Of a stretch of 51,080 nucleotides of DNA, positions 47,412 to 51,080 are shown piece by piece; position 1 is the first letter of the stretch, and each line of letters opens with the position of its first letter. A program made the position numbers and the translations under genes. Source of the stretch: an uncultured Parabacteroides sp. (GTDB lineage: Bacteria > Bacteroidota > Bacteroidia > Bacteroidales > Tannerellaceae); assembly GCA_949295065.1 (NCBI GenBank), contig CASFJQ010000017.1, positions 1-51,080 on the forward strand. Reading direction: 5' to 3'. The notes below the pieces were generated by a model. The model saw only the letters and a list, made by a program, of their open reading frames with translations, did not search any database and had not been told where the DNA came from.

Positions 47412-49201
47412 TACTTGTTTTTGGAGGAACAACAGAAGGAAGAGCTTGCGTGAAAACTCTAGACGAGGCAGGCTCTCCCTTTTTCTATTCCACACGCGGA
47501 GCGGAGCAGGTGGTGGAGAGCCGTAATGGTACACGCCTTACCGGAGCTATGAACGCAACAACTATGGTTTCGTTCTGCCGTGAGAATGGAATCCGTCTTA
47601 TAATAGATGCTGCACATCCTTTTGCGGCAGAGCTTCATCGTACCATTTCGGAGGTTTCCGAAGAATGTGATTTGCCTGTTGTGCGTTATGAAAGAATATT
47701 TCCAACCCTTCATCATTCCGATATTGTTTGTACGGATTATGATGATGCTGTGGCAAAGATGAAACACCATGGCGTCAGGCGATTGCTTGCCCTTACGGGA
47801 GTTAAAACCATATCCCGCCTAAAAGATTTCTGGAAAGAGCATGAATGTTTTTTCCGTATCTTGGACAGAGAAGAATCATATCAGTTGGCTGAATCTGCAG
47901 GTTTCCCTAAATCCGGTTTGCTTACTTATGATACAACTGAACCTGTTGGAGATTTGATTTCACGATTCTCACCGGATGCCGTAATAACCAAGGAAAGTGG
48001 TGAGAGCGGCGGATTTGCCGAAAAAGAAGAAGCTTGCCGCAAGGCAGGAATCCCGCTGTTTGTTGTTTCCCGTCCAAGATTGTCACCGTCATTTATTGTT
48101 GTTACAGGAAATCATGGATTGAGAAAGGCGGTAGAAAGCATTGTTCCTTCATTCTATCCTTTACGCAGCGGATTCACAACCGGATCGTGTGCTACGGTTG
48201 CTGCAAAGGCGGCACTGATGGCTTTGCTTGGGAAAGAAGTTCCGGCACTTGTTCCGTTTACTTTGCCCGATGGCGAAGTTTTGCGTATGCCCATTGCTCG
48301 AGTAGAACCTTGCTCAGGGGGCTGCATAGCAACGGTGATAAAAGACGCAGGTGACGACCCTGATGTGACTCACCGCCATCCAATTTGCGTGAAGGTTTCT
48401 TTTTCTTCCACCAGTTACTGTGGTATCAATTTTATCAGAGGGGAAGGCGTTGGCTTGGTAACTCTTCCCGGGTTAGGTATTCCGGTGGGCGAACCTGCCA
48501 TCAATATCACTCCACGTCGAATGATAGAACGCGAACTTTCTGCAATCTATCCCGGTGCCCTCGATGTTGTCATTTCTGTTCCAGACGGAGTGGAACTTGC
48601 AAAACGTACTTTTAATCCTAAGTTGGGTATTACAGGCGGAATATCTATCATTGGAACATCCGGCATTGTCCGTCCTTTCTCATCCGAAGCTTTTGTCGAT
48701 GCAATCCGCCGCGAAATGGAAGTAGCTGTTGCCTTGGGAGTAAACCATGTGGTGATAAATTCCGGAGCGAAAAGCGAGAAATATATCCGCCAGCTTTATC
48801 CCGATTTCAAGCCCCAGGCTTTCATTCATTTCGGAAACTTTATCGGTGACACTCTCAGTATTGCTGCCGACCTTGGTATAGCAAACGTAACTCTTGGAAT
48901 AATGATGGGAAAGGCTGTGAAACTTGCCGCCGGACATCTGGATACTCACAGCCACAAGGTGGTGATGGACCGTGATTTCCTCAAATCCCTTGCCTTGCAT
49001 GTCGGTTGTTCTACGCAATCACTCAATATTTTGGATAATATAACTCTTGCCCGTGAGATTGCCGAACTTTTCCCGCCGGAAGATTTGCAACTTTTCCTGC
49101 ATGCCCTCTTACAATCTTGCCATAAGCATTGTGCCAAAGTCTATCCGAAAGGTGATTTGAGGATTTATATTATATTGGAGAGTGGAGAGCTAATTAGTTA
49201 A
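47408..49201 (+). CDS. cbiJ-cbiD: Fused precorrin-6A reductase / cobalt-precorrin-5B C1-methyltransferase
   Basis: 597 residues. Residues 1-240 are CbiJ/CobK (ILVFGGTTEGRA, RLIIDAAHPFAAELHRT, FRILDREES), reducing the C18-C19 bond. Residues about 255-597 are CbiD (LRSGFTTGSCATVAAKAAL, KDAGDDPDVTHRHPI, GEGVGLVTLPGL, GIVRPFSSEA, NFIGDTLSIA), the anaerobic-route C1 methyltransferase. Last gene of the cluster in the window; cbiK/X, cbiL, cbiA and cbiP are not here. Confidence 0.94.
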   Translation: MILVFGGTTEGRACVKTLDEAGSPFFYSTRGAEQVVESRNGTRLTGAMNATTMVSFCRENGIRLIIDAAHPFAAELHRTISEVSEECDLPVVRYERIFPTLHHSDIVCTDYDDAVAKMKHHGVRRLLALTGVKTISRLKDFWKEHECFFRILDREESYQLAESAGFPKSGLLTYDTTEPVGDLISRFSPDAVITKESGESGGFAEKEEACRKAGIPLFVVSRPRLSPSFIVVTGNHGLRKAVESIVPSFYPLRSGFTTGSCATVAAKAALMALLGKEVPALVPFTLPDGEVLRMPIARVEPCSGGCIATVIKDAGDDPDVTHRHPICVKVSFSSTSYCGINFIRGEGVGLVTLPGLGIPVGEPAINITPRRMIERELSAIYPGALDVVISVPDGVELAKRTFNPKLGITGGISIIGTSGIVRPFSSEAFVDAIRREMEVAVALGVNHVVINSGAKSEKYIRQLYPDFKPQAFIHFGNFIGDTLSIAADLGIANVTLGIMMGKAVKLAAGHLDTHSHKVVMDRDFLKSLALHVGCSTQSLNILDNITLAREIAELFPPEDLQLFLHALLQSCHKHCAKVYPKGDLRIYIILESGELIS

Positions 49202-49368
49202 GTATCGTTTTAACAGTATATTATTAAATTTCATTTGTGTGGATGTATACTATTTTAGTTGAATAAAATTTACATATTCAAACTAAACTGCTTATAATAC
49301 AGAATATTTCTGTATTTTTATATTGTAATTTGACTGATTGATTAGTAATTTAATTTAAAATTAATACT

Positions 49369-50514
49369 ATGAATGTGAAACAACTAAGCATGCTGGTTTT
49401 TTCCGCACTATTATGTGCCTGTCAGCCTGTAAAAAAACAAACAACAATAAATGGCGTTTTGGCTGGTATTGAGAATGATACTTTGATTGTAAATTATTTT
49501 GATGTATCTGACTTGACACGGAGTAATATACATAGGGATACTATTGCTCTGCAAAATGGTAGATTCAGTTATCAGTTGGAAAACGATAGTGTACCAATGG
49601 AAGCTTATTTTTATGTTCTGCCGCGTAATGGAGCAAAAGCATCATCTTTGCATAAAACTGTTAGTGTGGTGACATTTCCAGGTGAAACGGTTGAATTAAG
49701 TGGTTCTATTGATAATTATAAAGTGAAAGGAAATGCATTCCATGAGGCATACGAAGAAGTTCGTAGTATATGCAAACCTTATCAGGATAAAATGAATGAA
49801 GTATCTGAAGTAATTATGAATATGCAGAGTGATGGAACTTTAACACCTGAACGTCTCGATTCTTTGCGTCAAGTGTTTATGCCTATAAACACAGAAATGA
49901 AAAAGGAGATGGAAGGCTATATTCGTCAACATCCGGATGAAGATATTTCTGTTTATATGATATATGATTTAGGGAAGGATGCTGGTGAACTTCTCGATAT
50001 TATTGGTGAGAAGGCTCAAAATGGTTGTATGGCTCCACTCTATCGTGCGATTAAAGAGGCTATTGCTAATCAGAAAGTTCGTGAAGAAGCACGGAATAAT
50101 ATAAAAGAGGGTGTTGCCGCTCCAGATTTTACTTTGAAAGATATAAATGGAAATAATTTGAGTTTATTTTCTTTGCGTGGAAAATATATAATACTTGATT
50201 TTTGGGGAAGTTGGTGTGGATGGTGTATTAAAGGCATACCAGATATGAAGAAATATTATGAAAAGTATAAAGACAAGATGGAGATACTAGGTGTGGCTTG
50301 CCGTGATACAGAAGAAAAATGGAAAGAAGCAGTTAATAAATATGAACTTCCATGGTTGCATGTGTTTAATTCTGATGATGCTGATATTACTATGAAATAT
50401 GGTATAGAGGGCTATCCTACCAAAATTGTTATTGATCCAGAAGGTAAGGTTTCAAAGATAGTAGTTGGTGAGGATCCTGCTTTTTATGACTACTTGGATG
50501 AGTTGTTTAGATGA
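49369..50514 (+). CDS. TlpA-like thiol-disulfide lipoprotein with DUF4369-type N-domain
   Basis: 381 residues. Lipoprotein signal ending LLCAC (Cys18). Residues about 25-130 resemble DUF4369 (TINGVLAGIENDTLIVNYFD, then RDTIALQNGRFSYQL). A helical linker leads to a thioredoxin-like domain (about 245-381) with APDFTLKDINGNNLSLFSLRGK, WGSWCGWC (Cys283 and Cys286), and the cis-Pro segment EGYPTKIV. It probably reduces or isomerises envelope disulfides, for example in cytochrome maturation or oxidative-stress defence. Common in several copies per Bacteroides genome. Alone in its unit. Confidence 0.92.
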   Translation: MNVKQLSMLVFSALLCACQPVKKQTTINGVLAGIENDTLIVNYFDVSDLTRSNIHRDTIALQNGRFSYQLENDSVPMEAYFYVLPRNGAKASSLHKTVSVVTFPGETVELSGSIDNYKVKGNAFHEAYEEVRSICKPYQDKMNEVSEVIMNMQSDGTLTPERLDSLRQVFMPINTEMKKEMEGYIRQHPDEDISVYMIYDLGKDAGELLDIIGEKAQNGCMAPLYRAIKEAIANQKVREEARNNIKEGVAAPDFTLKDINGNNLSLFSLRGKYIILDFWGSWCGWCIKGIPDMKKYYEKYKDKMEILGVACRDTEEKWKEAVNKYELPWLHVFNSDDADITMKYGIEGYPTKIVIDPEGKVSKIVVGEDPAFYDYLDELFR

Positions 50515-50586
50515 CAGAAGCATTGTATGAAGAAGGAAGTGGATTTAGATGAAGTTATTATGAAGTTATTTGGTTTTAGTTTTTTT

Positions 50587-50732
50587 AGTTGACAAGTTGA
50601 CAAATAAAAGAATGGCTATGTGAGTTATTTTTTCTATATATGTTATCTGAAATATTTCGAATTTTGATACCTTGCGAATATAACTCGATTAAACCTTCAA
50701 GTCTTTATTTAAGTACCCTCGTCAACTTGCCC
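50587..50732. repeat. Family 1 repeat, degenerate copy (i)
   Basis: AGTTGACAAGTTGACAAA (50587 on) and the distant right arm CCTCGTCAACTTGCCCCCTAA (in parts: CCTCGTCAAC, TTGCCCCC; 50717-50733). Between them is AT-rich DNA without an ORF. The rest of the gap 50515-50810 shows nothing else. Confidence 0.6.
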
Positions 50733-50810
50733 CCTAAAAAAACTTCCATTTCTATCCCACTGATACTCAGCCCAACTTAAAAAATAATTCAAAATTTCCT
50801 CCAAAAATAT

Positions 50811-50841
50811 TTTGCAGATTCAAAAATCCGTTCTACTTTTG
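50811..50841 (+). promoter_or_regulatory. Promoter P1 near the window end
   Basis: TTTG at 50811-50814, 19 bp, TACTTTTG at 50834-50841, followed by CACCCGCAATCGATAG. The downstream sequence resembles that after P2 (CCGCAATC shared), suggesting duplication. Confidence 0.75.
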
Positions 50842-50873
50842 CACCCGCAATCGATAGAGATGCGGTGGTCAAC

Positions 50874-50993
50874 ATGATGGAGAGGTTAAGGAAAGATATT
50901 CTGTCAGACATAGGTGAGGTTGGAGATATCCAAGCGAAATTCCGAAAGCTGAAGAAGGAAATAAAAAAACTTCCGAAAAAATTGGAAGATTAA
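50874..50993 (+). CDS. Possible 39-residue basic peptide between tandem promoters
   Basis: ATGATG at 50874, stop TAA at 50991. The product is an amphipathic, Lys-rich helix (MMERLRKDILSDIGEVGD, then IQAKFRKLKKEIKKLPKKLED with many Lys). It has its own promoter P1, 33 bp upstream, and ends just before P2. No family recognised. It could be a real small gene, or chance coding within a duplicated rRNA leader. Confidence 0.35.
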   Translation: MMERLRKDILSDIGEVGDIQAKFRKLKKEIKKLPKKLED

Positions 50994-51013
50994 AATAAAA
51001 GTTCTTACCTTTG
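50982..51013 (+). promoter_or_regulatory. Promoter P2, likely rRNA operon promoter
   Basis: TTG at 50982-50984, 21 bp, TACCTTTG at 51006-51013. It is followed by CAACCGCAATC and then the leader with AGTTCTTTGAAAATATTACA. Confidence 0.75.
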
Positions 51014-51019
51014 CAACCG

Positions 51020-51080
51020 CAATCAAAAATAACGATAGCGACTAAGTTCTTTGAAAATATTACATATATCAACAAGTAGT
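51020..51080 (+). other. Apparent rRNA operon leader (truncated by the window)
   Basis: CGATAGCGACTAAG, then AGTTCTTTGAAAATATTACA and ATCAACAAGTAGT strongly resemble the conserved leader before 16S rRNA in Bacteroides, including the boxA-like GTTCTTTGA. The 16S gene itself would start beyond 51080. Recognition is from memory; no rRNA sequence is in the window. Confidence 0.65.

Noticed and set aside
1-51080. tRNA genes
   Set aside because: No stretch with a T-arm GGTTCGAATCC-type motif and a matching acceptor stem was noticed in the intergenic regions. A tRNAscan run would be decisive.

Overview
The window looks like chromosomal DNA of a gut-type member of the Bacteroidales (Bacteroides, Parabacteroides or a close relative). 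The evidence is the repeated Bacteroidetes promoter signature (TTTG or TTG, about 19-21 bp, then TAnnTTTG) ahead of many genes, AT-rich coding, a type III glutamine synthetase, an EF-G paralogue of the EF-G2 kind, a TonB-dependent receptor with a carboxypeptidase-regulatory-like N-terminus, and a DUF6383-type secreted protein. I cannot fix genus or species from the sequence alone.

Layout. 1-1037: the tail of an unknown gene overlapping a PD-(D/E)XK nuclease-like gene. 1223-6744, minus strand: late cobalamin genes cbiB, an S4-domain gene, cobU, cobT, cobS, cobC, then an AraC-type regulator as the last gene of the run. 7122-10157: an HU/CCDC81-SPOR protein and a Pif1-like helicase with a TPR tail. 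10158-11006: a long non-coding stretch with a 22-bp palindrome array and a structured leader or small RNA ending in a terminator. 11007-20543: envelope and accessory genes (1160-residue secreted protein, DUF234-type ATPase, TonB receptor plus beta-helix lipoprotein). 20670-30937: housekeeping genes queA, patatin, GH13 enzyme, prs, glnN, MATE pump and metY. 31083-33239: a divergent EF-G paralogue in which serine replaces the GTPase histidine. 33778-41700: hemW, a zeta-toxin-like kinase with a 56-residue partner, dipeptidyl-peptidase III, an AlkD-like protein, two tiny membrane proteins, purA and a zinc metallopeptidase. 41885-49201: an alcohol dehydrogenase followed by four two-domain corrin-ring enzymes. 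49369-50514: a TlpA-like lipoprotein. 50811-51080: tandem promoters and what appears to be the leader of an rRNA operon whose 16S gene would start just past the window.

Working together. The two cobalamin blocks, about 36 kb apart, cover ring methylation, contraction, reduction and methyl migration (cbiH-cbiC, cbiE-cbiT, cbiG-cbiF, cbiJ-cbiD) and the lower-ligand half (cbiB, cobU, cobT, cobS, cobC). cbiK/X, cbiL, cbiA, cbiP and the adenosyltransferase are not in the window, and I saw no B12 riboswitch.

The most unusual non-gene content is two families of palindromic intergenic repeats. One, built on GTTGACAAG/CTTGTCAAC arms with AAGTTTCG/CGAAACTT outer ends, has about nine copies. The other, built on GTTGCAAAA/TTTTGCAAC ends, has two clear copies, and at both sites it is nested inside a copy of the first. 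Two different tandem arrays of roughly 22-bp palindromic units lie elsewhere. The best candidates for a little-described system are these repeats, the structured RNA at 10564-10913, and the zeta-kinase/56-residue gene pair.
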